The translations under genes were made by a program, and so were the position numbers. Below, piece after piece: positions 15,826 through 24,111 of a stretch of DNA of 36,456 bases; positions within the stretch are counted from its first letter, which is position 1; every line of letters begins with the position of its first letter. Source of the stretch: Kitasatospora aureofaciens (GTDB lineage: Bacteria > Actinomycetota > Actinomycetes > Streptomycetales > Streptomycetaceae). The stretch lies in NCBI RefSeq assembly GCF_001188955.3, contig NZ_JPRF03000058.1:1-36456 (forward strand), in the 5' to 3' direction. The notes beneath the pieces are model-generated. The model made no database searches. It saw only the letters and a program-made list of their open reading frames with translations, and was not told where the DNA came from.

Positions 15826-17052
15826 CTACCGGATCGGCATCCCCGAGATCGCCCGGGCGATGACCAGACGCTGGATCTCGCTGGTCCCCTCGAAGATCGA
15901 GTAGATCGCGCTGTCCCGGTGCATCCGCTCCACCGGGTACTCCCGGGTGAAGCCGTTGCCGCCGAGGATCTGCATCGCCTGCGCGGTGACGAACTTGGCC
16001 GTCTCGCCCGCGTACAGCTTGGACATCGAGCCCTCCGCCGAGGTGAACGGCTGGTTGTTGACCGCCATCCAGGACGCCCGCCACACCAGCAGCCGGGCCG
16101 CGTCGATCCGGGTCTTCATGTCGGCGAGCTGGAAGGCCACGCCCTGGTTGTCGATGATCGGACGGCCGAACTGCTCCCGGGTCCTGGCGTAGTCCAGCGC
16201 CACCTCGTACGCGGCCCGCGCGATGCCGATCGCCTGCGCCCCGACCGCCGGGCGGGAGGCCTCGAAGGTGGCCATCGCCGCGTTGCCCTTGCCGCCCGCG
16301 CGCTTGGCGCCCTCGCGGGCCCGGGCCAGCCGCTCGTCCAGCTTCTCCTTGCCGCCGAGCAGGCAGCTGCCGGGCACCCGGACGCCGTCGAGCACCACCT
16401 CGGCGGTGTGCGAGGCGCGGATGCCGTGCTTCCTGAACTTCTGACCCTGGCTCAGTCCCGGGGTGCCCGGCGGGACGACGAACGAGGCGTGCCCGCGGGT
16501 GCCCAGCTCCGGGTCGACGCTGGCGACCACCACGTGCACGGCGGCGATCCCGCCGTTGGTGGCCCAGGTCTTGGTGCCGTTCAGCACCCACTCGTCCTTG
16601 GCCTCGTCGTAGACCGCCCGGGTGCGCAGCGCGCCCACGTCGGAGCCCGCGTCCGGCTCGGAGGAGCAGAAGGCGGCCACCTTGACGTCGTCCGGGGTGC
16701 CGAACATCTGCGGGGTCCAGGTGCCGATCTGCTCGTCGGTGCCGTTGGCGAGCACGGCGACGGCGGCCAGCGTGGTGCCGACGATGGACAGCCCGATGCC
16801 CGCGTCGCCCCAGAACAGCTCCTCCATGGCGATCGGTATGCCGACGCCGGAGGGGTCGAAGTACTGCTGGGCGTAGAAGTCCAGCGAGTAGATGCCCAGC
16901 TTGGCGGCCTCCTGGATGATCGGCCAGGGGGTCTCCTCGCGCTCGTCCCACTCGGCTGCGGCGGGGCGGATCACGTCCGCGGCGAAGCCGTGCAGCCAGT
17001 CGCGTACGGCGAGCTGGTCCGCGCCCGGGTCCAGCGAGAACGTGCTGCTCAT
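15826..17052 (-). CDS. Acyl-CoA dehydrogenase
   Basis: This 408-residue FAD-dependent enzyme oxidises an acyl-CoA to the 2-enoyl-CoA and passes electrons to ETF. The N-terminal helical domain is followed by the FAD-binding region (AAFCSSEPDAGSDVGALRT, WVLNGTKTWATNGG). The C-terminal domain has YARTREQFGRPIIDNQGVAF, QILGGNGFTREYPVERMHRD and FEGTSEIQRLVIAR. The Glu of FEGTSEIQ is at the usual catalytic-base position. The chain-length or branched-chain specificity is not readable. The ATG at 17052 has GGAGG 8 nt upstream. It is divergent from tetR(3), with a strong palindrome between them, so control by an acyl-CoA-type ligand is likely. Confidence 0.95.
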   Translation of the reverse strand: MSSTFSLDPGADQLAVRDWLHGFAADVIRPAAAEWDEREETPWPIIQEAAKLGIYSLDFYAQQYFDPSGVGIPIAMEELFWGDAGIGLSIVGTTLAAVAVLANGTDEQIGTWTPQMFGTPDDVKVAAFCSSEPDAGSDVGALRTRAVYDEAKDEWVLNGTKTWATNGGIAAVHVVVASVDPELGTRGHASFVVPPGTPGLSQGQKFRKHGIRASHTAEVVLDGVRVPGSCLLGGKEKLDERLARAREGAKRAGGKGNAAMATFEASRPAVGAQAIGIARAAYEVALDYARTREQFGRPIIDNQGVAFQLADMKTRIDAARLLVWRASWMAVNNQPFTSAEGSMSKLYAGETAKFVTAQAMQILGGNGFTREYPVERMHRDSAIYSIFEGTSEIQRLVIARAISGMPIR

Positions 17053-17102
17053 GGTGCTGCCTCCGCAGAAGGGATACGACGCAGGGATACGACCCACCGG
17101 GG

Positions 17103-17119
17103 TGTTACCCGGGGTAACA
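17103..17119. promoter_or_regulatory. Operator between acyl-CoA dehydrogenase and tetR(3)
   Basis: TGTTACCC-G-GGGTAACA is a perfect 8+1+8 palindrome. It lies just downstream of the predicted dehydrogenase -10, at the transcription start. A further copy of the half-site, GGTAACC, is at 17142-17148 inside the promoter spacer. The TTACC/GGTAA pattern is common for TetR-type repressors of fatty-acid catabolism. Confidence 0.75.
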
Positions 17120-17126
17120 TCGTGGG

Positions 17127-17156
17127 AGTCTGCTACTGATTGGTAACCGGTGTCAA
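17127..17156 (-). promoter_or_regulatory. Promoter of the acyl-CoA dehydrogenase gene
   Basis: On the minus strand a perfect TTGACA (plus 17151-17156) is followed after 18 bp by CAGACT (plus 17127-17132). Transcription would start near 17120, at the edge of the palindrome, leaving a leader of about 65 nt. Confidence 0.55.
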
Positions 17157-17190
17157 CGCCCAGGCCACCCAGAATCCCGAGGAGCAGCGC

Positions 17191-17826
17191 ATGTCCCGAG
17201 AGCCCCGTCGCGAGCAGCTGCTCAACGCCGCCGACCGGGTCATCCAGCGCGAGGGGCCGAGCGCCAGCATGAACGCCATCGCCGCCGAGGCCGGCATCAC
17301 CAAGCCGATCCTCTACCGGCACTTCGGCGACCGGAACGGCCTGATCGGAGCCCTGACCGAACGCCACACCAGCGGCCTGCTGGCCGCCGTCCGGGCCGCC
17401 CTGGCCGAACCGCTGGAACGCCGCGACCGGGTCGAACACGTCCTGGACACCTACCTCGCCGGGATCGAGGCCCGGCCCCAGGTCTACCGCCTGCTCACCC
17501 ACCCCGAGCCGGGCGACCCGAGCGGCGCCGGCAACGCACTCGCCCCCGCCCTGCGGCAGATCGCCGAGGAGATCACCCACGCCGTACAGAGCCAGGTCGA
17601 CCTGGGCGCCGACCGCGACCTGCTCGCCGAGGCCTGGGGCCGGGGCATCACCGGCATGGTGCTGGCCGCCGGGGACTGGTGGCTGGAGACCAGACCCTGC
17701 TCGCGCACCCGCATGGTGCAGGCCCTGGCCGACCTGCTCTGGGGGCGCCTGGCCGCCGCCGCGGACCTGCCGACCGCCGTCCTGCCCGCCGCCCCGGCCG
17801 AGCCGCCGAGCGCTGAAGCGACCTGA
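17191..17826 (+). CDS. TetR-family transcriptional regulator (3)
   Basis: This is a 211-residue TetR repressor. The DNA-binding domain (about 4-52) has RREQLLNAADRVIQREGPSA, SMNAIAAEAGITKPILYRHF and GDRNGLIGALTERH. The C-terminal domain is of the type seen in regulators of lipid or acyl-CoA genes (ALRQIAEEITHAVQ, GITGMVLAAGDWWLE). ATG 17191 has GAGGAG 6 nt upstream; an upstream in-frame GTG at 17140 would overlap the operator region and is rejected. It is divergent from the acyl-CoA dehydrogenase gene, which it probably represses, along with itself. Confidence 0.93.
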   Translation: MSREPRREQLLNAADRVIQREGPSASMNAIAAEAGITKPILYRHFGDRNGLIGALTERHTSGLLAAVRAALAEPLERRDRVEHVLDTYLAGIEARPQVYRLLTHPEPGDPSGAGNALAPALRQIAEEITHAVQSQVDLGADRDLLAEAWGRGITGMVLAAGDWWLETRPCSRTRMVQALADLLWGRLAAAADLPTAVLPAAPAEPPSAEAT

Positions 17827-17875
17827 ACTCCCGGCAAACCGAGGCCGGTTGGGCACACGGCCCTTGTCGCACGCC

Positions 17876-17935
17876 CTCGGCCGCACGGTCCTCGTCCGCA
17901 CCACCATCGGCCGCACCACCCTCGGCCGCACACCC
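17876..17935. repeat. Four tandem 15-bp repeats
   Basis: Units of the form CTCGGCCGCACCACC fill 17876-17890, 17891-17905, 17906-17920 and 17921-17935, with degenerate flanking half-copies. They lie between the tetR(3) stop and the GH5 start. Because the unit is a multiple of three, spurious ORFs pass through on both strands. I see no reason to include it in the GH5 protein. Confidence 0.85.
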
Positions 17936-17998
17936 CTTGTGCCGCCCCCGGCGCCCCGGGCATCATCGGGGCCCCACCCCCGCCGTGCGAGGTCCCCG

Positions 17999-19501
17999 AT
18001 GCGCCTGCGCCGCACCGCCGTTGCCCTGCTGCTCGCCGCCACCACCGCCCTGAGCGCCGCCCCCGCCCCGGCCTCCGCCGCGGCCCACGGCGGCGGGCAC
18101 CCGGCCCACTTCCCCACCGGGACGGCCACCGGCCCGGACGGCCGCACCTCCCTCACCGACGCCCAGGGCCGCCGGCTCCAACTGCGCGGCTTCAACCTGG
18201 ACAAGTACGCCGAGGCCACCCCGGCGGACCTCGACTCGATCGCCGCCCAGGGCTTCACCCTGGTCCGGCTGCCGGTCTCCTGGACCAGACTGGAGCCCGA
18301 GCGCGGCCGACTCGACCCCACCGAGCTGCACCGGATCGGGCGGCTCCTCGACCGCGCCGACCGGCTGGGCCTGCTCGTGCTGGTCGACTTCCACCAGGAC
18401 GTCTACGGGCCGGAGTTCGGCGGCGGGACCAACGGCATCCCGGCCTGGGCCACCCGTGACGACGGGCTGCCCTTCACCCCCGACCCGGACGACTGGTTCG
18501 CCGGCTACTTCCAGCCCGCCGTCCAGGCCGCCTTCCGCCATCTCTACGACGACCCCGACCTGCGTGCCTGGCAGGCCGACTTCTACACCCGGCTCGCCCG
18601 CGAACTGCGCGGTCACCGCTCCCTCCTGGGCTACGACCTGTTCAACGAGCCGTTCGGCCCGGTGGACGGCGACCCGAGCGACCCGGCCGTGCTCGCCGCC
18701 GCCTCCGCCACCCTGGAACGGGGCCGGCTCGCCGACATGTACCGCCGCCTGATCACCGCCGTACGCCGGGTCGACTCCCGCGCCTGGCTGTTCGTCGAAC
18801 CGACGGTCCTGGTCGGCCAGGGCGTACCGACGCAGTTGCCCGGCTTCGCCGACCCCCGCCCCGGCGCGCCCCGGCTCGGCTACGCACCGCACTTCTACGA
18901 CACCGCGGTGGAGAACGGCGCCGACTGGAACCCCGCCGACGGCTTCCTCCAGCAGTACACCGCCGCGATCACCGGCTACCCGACCGCCCACCGGCTGCCC
19001 GTCCTGGTCGGCGAGTGGGGCCCGCCGAACTCCCGCACCCCGGGCAACACCCGGCTGGTCCGCGGCCAGGTCGCCGCGATGGACGGCTTCGCCGAGGGCT
19101 GGACCATGTGGTACTGGTGCCGCGGCACCGGCGGCTACTGCGCACTCGACCCCGCCGGACACCCCGCTCCCGGCGACGAACCCGCCTTCGGCCCGTACCC
19201 GGTCGCCGTCGCCGGCACCGACGTCCGCACCGACGTCCGTACCGGAAGCGACAACGGGACCAGCCCCGGGAGCAACACCGGGGACACCACCGTGCGCTGG
19301 AACGCCGACGGCAGCGCCCGCGCCAGCGAACTCGTCCTGCCGCCCGCCGGGTTCCCGCACGGCGCCCGGGTCGCCGTCTCCCCCGCCGGCGCCCGGGTCG
19401 AGGTGGAGCAGCCCGCGGACGGGCGCCCGGGAACCGTGAGGATCCGGCTCCCGCACACCCGCCCCGGCGCCCCGGTGGCGGTCACCCTCGCACCGCGCTG
19501 A
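17999..19501 (+). CDS. Secreted GH5 glycosidase, endoglycoceramidase-like
   Basis: This is a 500-residue exported protein with a signal peptide of about 28 residues (MRLRRTAVALLLAATTALSA, then PASAAA). The catalytic (beta/alpha)8 barrel shows LQLRGFNLDKY, LVRLPVSWTRLEP, LVDFHQDVYGPEFG, the acid/base Glu217 in LFNEP, and the nucleophile Glu339 in LVGEWGPP. The HQDVYGP and VGEWGPP context is that of endoglycosylceramidases, which release whole glycans from glycosphingolipids. A C-terminal beta-sandwich (about 440-500) follows a Thr/Gly/Asn-rich linker with repeated TDVRT. ATG 17999 begins the signal peptide; longer frames through the 15-bp repeats are rejected. The natural substrate is uncertain. 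It converges with the M3 peptidase gene, with a 3-bp gap. Confidence 0.9.
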   Translation: MRLRRTAVALLLAATTALSAAPAPASAAAHGGGHPAHFPTGTATGPDGRTSLTDAQGRRLQLRGFNLDKYAEATPADLDSIAAQGFTLVRLPVSWTRLEPERGRLDPTELHRIGRLLDRADRLGLLVLVDFHQDVYGPEFGGGTNGIPAWATRDDGLPFTPDPDDWFAGYFQPAVQAAFRHLYDDPDLRAWQADFYTRLARELRGHRSLLGYDLFNEPFGPVDGDPSDPAVLAAASATLERGRLADMYRRLITAVRRVDSRAWLFVEPTVLVGQGVPTQLPGFADPRPGAPRLGYAPHFYDTAVENGADWNPADGFLQQYTAAITGYPTAHRLPVLVGEWGPPNSRTPGNTRLVRGQVAAMDGFAEGWTMWYWCRGTGGYCALDPAGHPAPGDEPAFGPYPVAVAGTDVRTDVRTGSDNGTSPGSNTGDTTVRWNADGSARASELVLPPAGFPHGARVAVSPAGARVEVEQPADGRPGTVRIRLPHTRPGAPVAVTLAPR

Positions 19502-19504
19502 CGA

Positions 19505-21529
19505 TCAGGCCAGCCCGCGGCGCTCCAGCAGCGGCGCGGTGTCCGGCGCCCGGCCGACCACCGCGCGGAAGGACTCCAGCGGGTCCCGGCTGAACCCGCG
19601 CGCCAGCAGCTCGCGCCGGAACAGCTCGCCGCTGTCCCGCACCGAGCGCCCGTTGGTCTCGAACCACCGCACGGTGTCCGCGTCCAGCACCTCCGACCAG
19701 ATGTACGCGTAGTACCCGGCGCTGTAGCCGCTGGAGAAGATGTGCTGGAAGTACGGCGTGCGGTAACGCGGCGGGATCGCCGGCACGACGACCCCGGCCT
19801 CCGCCAGCGCCCTCGCCTCGAACTCCTCGGCGTCCGCGACCCGGTGGCCCTCCGGCAGGGTGTGCCAGGCCCAGTCCAGCAGCGTCGCCGCCAGGTACTC
19901 CACCGTACGGAAGCCCTGCCCGAAGCCCTCGGCCGCGGTCATCCGCTCGACCAGCTCGGCCGGCAGCGGCTCCCCGGTCTCGTGGTGGCGGGCGTAGTTG
20001 GCCAGCACCTCCGGCCGGACCATCCACATCTCGTTGACCTGCGAGGGGAACTCCACGAAGTCCCGCGGCACCGCGGTGCCCGCGAACAGCGGGTACCGCA
20101 CGTCCGAGAACAGCCCGTGCAGCGCGTGCCCGAACTCGTGGAACATGGTGCGCACCTCGTCCCAGCTCAGCAGCGCCGGCTCGCCCGGCGCCGGGCGCGG
20201 GACGTTGAGGTTGTTGAGCACCACCGGCCGCCGCCCGGTCAGCCCGGACTGGCCCACCAGCTCGTCCATCCAGGCGCCGCCGCGCTTGGACGCCCGGGCG
20301 TGGAAGTCGCCGATGAACAGGCCCAGCGGGGTGCCGTCCTGCTCGAACACCTCGAAGACCCGGGCGTCCGGGTGGTGGGCCGTCAGCTCCGGCCGCTCGG
20401 TGAAGCTCAGCCCGTAGGCCAGCCCCGCGGCGAAGAACACGCCGTCCTTCAGCACCCGCTCCAGCTCGAAGTACGGGCGCAGTGCCGCCGCGTCCACCTG
20501 GTACGAGGCCTGCCGGACCTTCTCCGAGTAGTACGCCCAGTCGTGCGCGGCGATCTCCTCGATGCCGTCCGCGGCCGCCACCTTGGCCAGCTCGGCGGCC
20601 TCCCGGCGGGCGTTCGCCACGGCCGGCTCGACCAGCCGGGCCAGCAGCCCGGACACCGCCTCGACGGTGCCGGCCGTCTCGTCCGCCACCACGTACGCGG
20701 CGTGGCTGGGGTGGCCCAGCAGCGCGGCCCGCTCGGCGCGCAGCGCGGCCATCCGGATCGCCAGCGGGCCGTTGTCCTCGACGCCCCGGGCGAGCGAGGC
20801 GGCCAGCAGCCGCTCGCGCACCGAGCGGTCGGCGAGCTGGGCCAGTTCGGGCTGGGTGGAGGTGCTCTTCAGGCTCAGCACGTAGCGGCCCTCGTGGCCG
20901 AGCACCCGGGCGTTCTCCGCCGCGGCGGCGATCGCGCCCTCGGACAGCCCGGCCAGCTCCTCGGCGGAGTCCACGACCAGCGCGGCGGCGCGGGTGGCGG
21001 CGTTCACGTTCTGCTGGAACGTGGTGCCCAGCGCGGCCAGTTCGGCGTTCAGCTCGCGCAGCCTGGCCTGCTCCGACTCGCCCAGCCGGGCGCCGGAGCG
21101 GACGAACGCGGTGTACCAGCGCTCCAGCAGCCGCAGCGACTCCGGGTCCAGCCCCAGGGCGGCCCGGTTACCGTGCAGCGCCTCGATCCGGGCGAACAGC
21201 TTCTGGTCCAGGTGGATCGCGTCGTGGTGGGTCGCGAGCAGCGGGCTGACCTTCGCCTCCACCTCGTCCAGCAGCTCGGTGGTGTCGGAGGAGGACTGGT
21301 TGCGGAACACCGCGTCCACCCGGCGCAGCAGCTCGCCGGAGCGTTCCAGGGCCACCACGGTGTTCTCGAAGGTCGGCGCGGTTCCGTCGTCGGTGATCGC
21401 CGCGATCTCGGCCAGCTGCTCGGCCGTCCCACGCTCGTAGGCGGGCAGGTAGTGCTCCTCCCGGATCTCGGCGTAGGGAGGCAGTTCGTAGACCAGCGGG
21501 CTGGCTGCGAAGAACGGGTTCTCGGTCAT
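19505..21529 (-). CDS. M3 family zinc metallopeptidase (oligopeptidase A/Dcp type)
   Basis: This 674-residue cytosolic peptidase cleaves short peptides, completing protein turnover. The zinc site is clear: His464-Glu465-His468 in FHEFGHALHG and the third ligand Glu493 in DFVEFPSQ. QVNEMW and the C-terminal YFQHIFSSGYSAGYYAYIWS, which supplies substrate-binding tyrosines, are also typical. The N-terminal half is the all-helical channel domain. Length matches Dcp/OpdA. ATG 21529 gives MTENPFFAASPLVYELPPYA, the family N-terminus; the ribosome site is weak (AGGG). No signal peptide is present. Confidence 0.94.
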   Translation of the reverse strand: MTENPFFAASPLVYELPPYAEIREEHYLPAYERGTAEQLAEIAAITDDGTAPTFENTVVALERSGELLRRVDAVFRNQSSSDTTELLDEVEAKVSPLLATHHDAIHLDQKLFARIEALHGNRAALGLDPESLRLLERWYTAFVRSGARLGESEQARLRELNAELAALGTTFQQNVNAATRAAALVVDSAEELAGLSEGAIAAAAENARVLGHEGRYVLSLKSTSTQPELAQLADRSVRERLLAASLARGVEDNGPLAIRMAALRAERAALLGHPSHAAYVVADETAGTVEAVSGLLARLVEPAVANARREAAELAKVAAADGIEEIAAHDWAYYSEKVRQASYQVDAAALRPYFELERVLKDGVFFAAGLAYGLSFTERPELTAHHPDARVFEVFEQDGTPLGLFIGDFHARASKRGGAWMDELVGQSGLTGRRPVVLNNLNVPRPAPGEPALLSWDEVRTMFHEFGHALHGLFSDVRYPLFAGTAVPRDFVEFPSQVNEMWMVRPEVLANYARHHETGEPLPAELVERMTAAEGFGQGFRTVEYLAATLLDWAWHTLPEGHRVADAEEFEARALAEAGVVVPAIPPRYRTPYFQHIFSSGYSAGYYAYIWSEVLDADTVRWFETNGRSVRDSGELFRRELLARGFSRDPLESFRAVVGRAPDTAPLLERRGLA

Positions 21530-21716
21530 TTCGCCGACCCTACGCGGTGTCACCCCGCGTGCCCATAGACCCCTGGTCATCGTTGTCAGACCCACCCGTT
21601 AACGTCGACGGCGCGGACCCGCGGACCGCACACCCGCACGCCGCCCGTACGCCCGATCGCCGCCCGATCGCCGAACCGCCAGTCCACAGACCCGCACCGG
21701 AGAGAAGACGCCCGCA

Positions 21717-23444
21717 GTGGCCCCCAGAACCGCCCTCGTGCCCGATCCGCACGGCCCCGGCGGCCGCCTCCAGCCGCTCGACGACGCCGGCAGCCCGCTC
21801 GGCCCGCCGGAGACCGTCCGCGACCTCGCCGCCGCGGTCGCCGCCCGGGAGGGAACTCGCGGCGATCATCCGCCGGGGCCCCGCTGGGTCTGGGCCGCCG
21901 CCGACTCCGGGTACGCCCCGCTGCTGCCCCGACTGCCCGACCGGCTCGCCCGCTGCCACGACCTGCGGCTGGTGGAGGCCCTGCTGCTGGGCCACGAGGG
22001 CCGCTTCGGCGCGCCCCGCTCGCTCGGCGCCGCCTGGTCCCGGCTGCGCGGCCTGCCCGTCCCGGACGACCTGCCCGAGCCCGGCCTGACCGACGCGGAC
22101 GACGGCCAGGACACCCTCTTCGCCCCCGACCGGCTGCAACTTCCGCCCGGCGCCGACCAGTTGGACGCCGTCGTCGCCGTGCACGCCGAACAGCAGCGGC
22201 GGATCGCCGCCATCGCGGACCCGGCCGCCCGGCAACGCTTCCGGCTGCTGGTCGCCGCCGAGTCGGCCGGCGCCCTGGTGGCCGCCGAGATGGCACACGA
22301 CGGCCTGCCCTGGCGCTCCGACCTCCACGACCGGCTGCTCACCGAGCTGCTCGGCCCCCGCCCCACCGTTCCCGGCACCCAGCCCCGGGTGCTCGCCGAC
22401 CTCGTCGTCGAACTCCACCGGGCCCTCGGCGCCAAGCCGTTCAACCCCGACTCGCACACCCAGGTGCTGCGCGCCTTCGCCGAGGCGGGCATCCAGCTCG
22501 GCTCCACCCGCTCCTGGGAGCTCAAGAACATCGACCACCCGGCCGCCCGGCTGCTGGTCCGCTACAAGGAGCTGTCCCGGATCCACGTCGCCCACGGCTG
22601 GGCCTGGCAGGACGCCTGGGCCCGCGGCGGCCGTTTCCGGCCCGAGTACGTGGTCGGCGGCGTGGTCTCCGGCCGCTGGGCCAGCCGCGGCGGCGGCGCC
22701 CTGCAGATCCCCCGCATCCTGCGCCGCGCCGTGGTCGCCGACCCGGGCTGGCGGCTGGTGGTAGCCGACGCCGCCCAACTGGAGCCGCGGGTGCTCGCGG
22801 CGCTCTCCGGGGACGCCGGACTGGCCCGCACCGCCGCCGGCGGCGACCTGTACGAGGCGCTCGCCGCCCAGGCCTTCCAGGGCGACCGCGACAAGGCCAA
22901 ACTCGGCCTGCTCGGCGCCATGTACGGGCAGACCAGCGGCGACATCGGCCCGCTGCTGAACACCCTGCACCGCCGCTACCCCGCCGCGATGGGCTACGTC
23001 GAGGCCGCCGCCCGCACCGGCGAGGACGGCGGCGTGGTCACCTCCCGGCTCGGCCGGGTCTGCCCGCCCGCCTCCGCCGCCTTCCTCGACCTCACCGAGG
23101 CCGACACCTCCGGCGAGACCGGCGGCCGCACCGCCCGCGCCCGCGGCCGGTTCACCCGCAACTTCGTCATCCAGGCCAGCGCCGCCGACTGGGCGCTCGC
23201 CCTGCTGGCGGCGCTGCGCCGACGGCTGAACGAGCTCCCGGTGGCCGTCCCGGCGGACCGCCCCCACCTGGTGTTCTTCCAGCACGACGAGGTGATCGTG
23301 CACACCCCGGCCAACCTGGCCGAGGAGGTGGCCGCGGTCGTCACCGCGGCCGCCGACGAGGCCCGGCGGCTGGTCTTCGGCGACACCCCGGTGCGCTTCC
23401 CGCTCAGCACGGCCGTGGTGGACTGCTACGCGGACGCCAAGTAG
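21717..23444 (+). CDS. Short family A DNA polymerase (annotated elsewhere as 3'-5' exonuclease/polymerase)
   Basis: This 575-residue PolA-related protein is distinct from full-length DNA polymerase I. Polymerase motifs are complete: motif A Asp351 and Glu356 in DAAQLEPR, motif B (O-helix) Arg391, Lys395 and Tyr403-Gly404, and motif C His523-Asp524-Glu525 in FQHDEV. The O-helix residue matching Klenow Phe762 is Leu399. GRWASRGGGALQIPRILRRA matches the template-primer grip. The N-terminal 170 residues should hold the exonuclease domain, but I find no DxE or other DEDD residues, so proofreading is doubtful. The GTG at 21717 has GGAGAG 12 nt upstream. It probably works in repair or lesion bypass; this is inference. 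Confidence 0.85.
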   Translation: MAPRTALVPDPHGPGGRLQPLDDAGSPLGPPETVRDLAAAVAAREGTRGDHPPGPRWVWAAADSGYAPLLPRLPDRLARCHDLRLVEALLLGHEGRFGAPRSLGAAWSRLRGLPVPDDLPEPGLTDADDGQDTLFAPDRLQLPPGADQLDAVVAVHAEQQRRIAAIADPAARQRFRLLVAAESAGALVAAEMAHDGLPWRSDLHDRLLTELLGPRPTVPGTQPRVLADLVVELHRALGAKPFNPDSHTQVLRAFAEAGIQLGSTRSWELKNIDHPAARLLVRYKELSRIHVAHGWAWQDAWARGGRFRPEYVVGGVVSGRWASRGGGALQIPRILRRAVVADPGWRLVVADAAQLEPRVLAALSGDAGLARTAAGGDLYEALAAQAFQGDRDKAKLGLLGAMYGQTSGDIGPLLNTLHRRYPAAMGYVEAAARTGEDGGVVTSRLGRVCPPASAAFLDLTEADTSGETGGRTARARGRFTRNFVIQASAADWALALLAALRRRLNELPVAVPADRPHLVFFQHDEVIVHTPANLAEEVAAVVTAAADEARRLVFGDTPVRFPLSTAVVDCYADAK

Positions 23445-23533
23445 CCCCGACCCGCCCCGGGGCGTGTCCGGCGCCTCCCGCCGGGCGCGCGACGCCGGCA
23501 GCACGCACCCCGCCGCGAAGCGTCGGACCCGCC

Positions 23534-23929
23534 CTACCCCAGCTTCCGGAAGGTGCGCGCGTCCTCGGCCGCCGCGACCACCTCGGCCAGTCCCGCCCCG
23601 GTCGAGGCGGTGACGGCGGCGGCCACCGCGCCCTCCACGAACGGTGCGTCCACCAGCTCCACCCCCGGCCTCGGCTCGTCCTCCAGCACGGTCGCGGCGG
23701 TGAGCACCGAGCTGCCGAGGTCCGGCAGCACGACCACGCCCGCCCCGCCGTCCGCCTCGGCGATCGCCCCGGCGATCAGCTCGTAGCTGGTGCCGAGCCC
23801 GCCGTCCTCCGTCCCGGCCGCGACCACCACCCGCACACCGTCCGGGGCGAGTTCGCCGAGCAGCTCGCGCAGCCCCTCCGCGAGCCGAGCGCTGTGCGAA
23901 ACCAGAACAATGCCCACGTGTCCGCTCAT
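23534..23929 (-). CDS. dhaM: PTS-dependent dihydroxyacetone kinase, phosphotransferase subunit DhaM
   Basis: This 131-residue EIIA-mannose-type domain passes phosphate from HPr to ADP bound on DhaL. MSGHVGIVLVSHS places the phosphorylated His12 in the usual VSHS position. GGAGVVVLPDLGSSVLTA and VELVDAPFVEGAVAAAV complete the fold. It is a single-domain DhaM, without the HPr and EI domains fused in E. coli, so it must use the general PTS proteins encoded elsewhere. ATG 23929 is the family start; the ribosome site is weak. It lies upstream of and divergent from dhaK-dhaL, not in one operon with them. Confidence 0.92.
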   Translation of the reverse strand: MSGHVGIVLVSHSARLAEGLRELLGELAPDGVRVVVAAGTEDGGLGTSYELIAGAIAEADGGAGVVVLPDLGSSVLTAATVLEDEPRPGVELVDAPFVEGAVAAAVTASTGAGLAEVVAAAEDARTFRKLG

Positions 23930-24111
23930 GCCCGCGACCCTACGACCCGGTCCCACTGCTCCGGGAGGGTGACCGGAATCGCGCGTGTCGCACCCCGTGC
24001 CGGGGCCCGCCGTCTGGCGTAGCGTCGGCGCCGGGGCCGTCCTGCGGATCAGGCCCCCGCAGCGTCCGCCGTAGCGTCCTGTCCTCAAGGCCACCTAGGG
24101 AGCGAAGAACG

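Noticed and set aside
17849..17998. A 50-residue N-terminal extension of the GH5 protein through the 15-bp repeats
   Set aside because: It starts at a TTG without a ribosome site and would place a clear signal peptide inside the protein.
16953..18321. A long N-terminal extension of the acyl-CoA dehydrogenase frame to 18321
   Set aside because: It runs through the operator, tetR(3) and the repeats. ATG 17052 has a good ribosome site and gives the family length.
17963..19456. A 497-codon minus-strand frame opposite the GH5 gene
   Set aside because: The plus strand encodes a signal peptide and both GH5 catalytic glutamates. The antisense frame is low-complexity.
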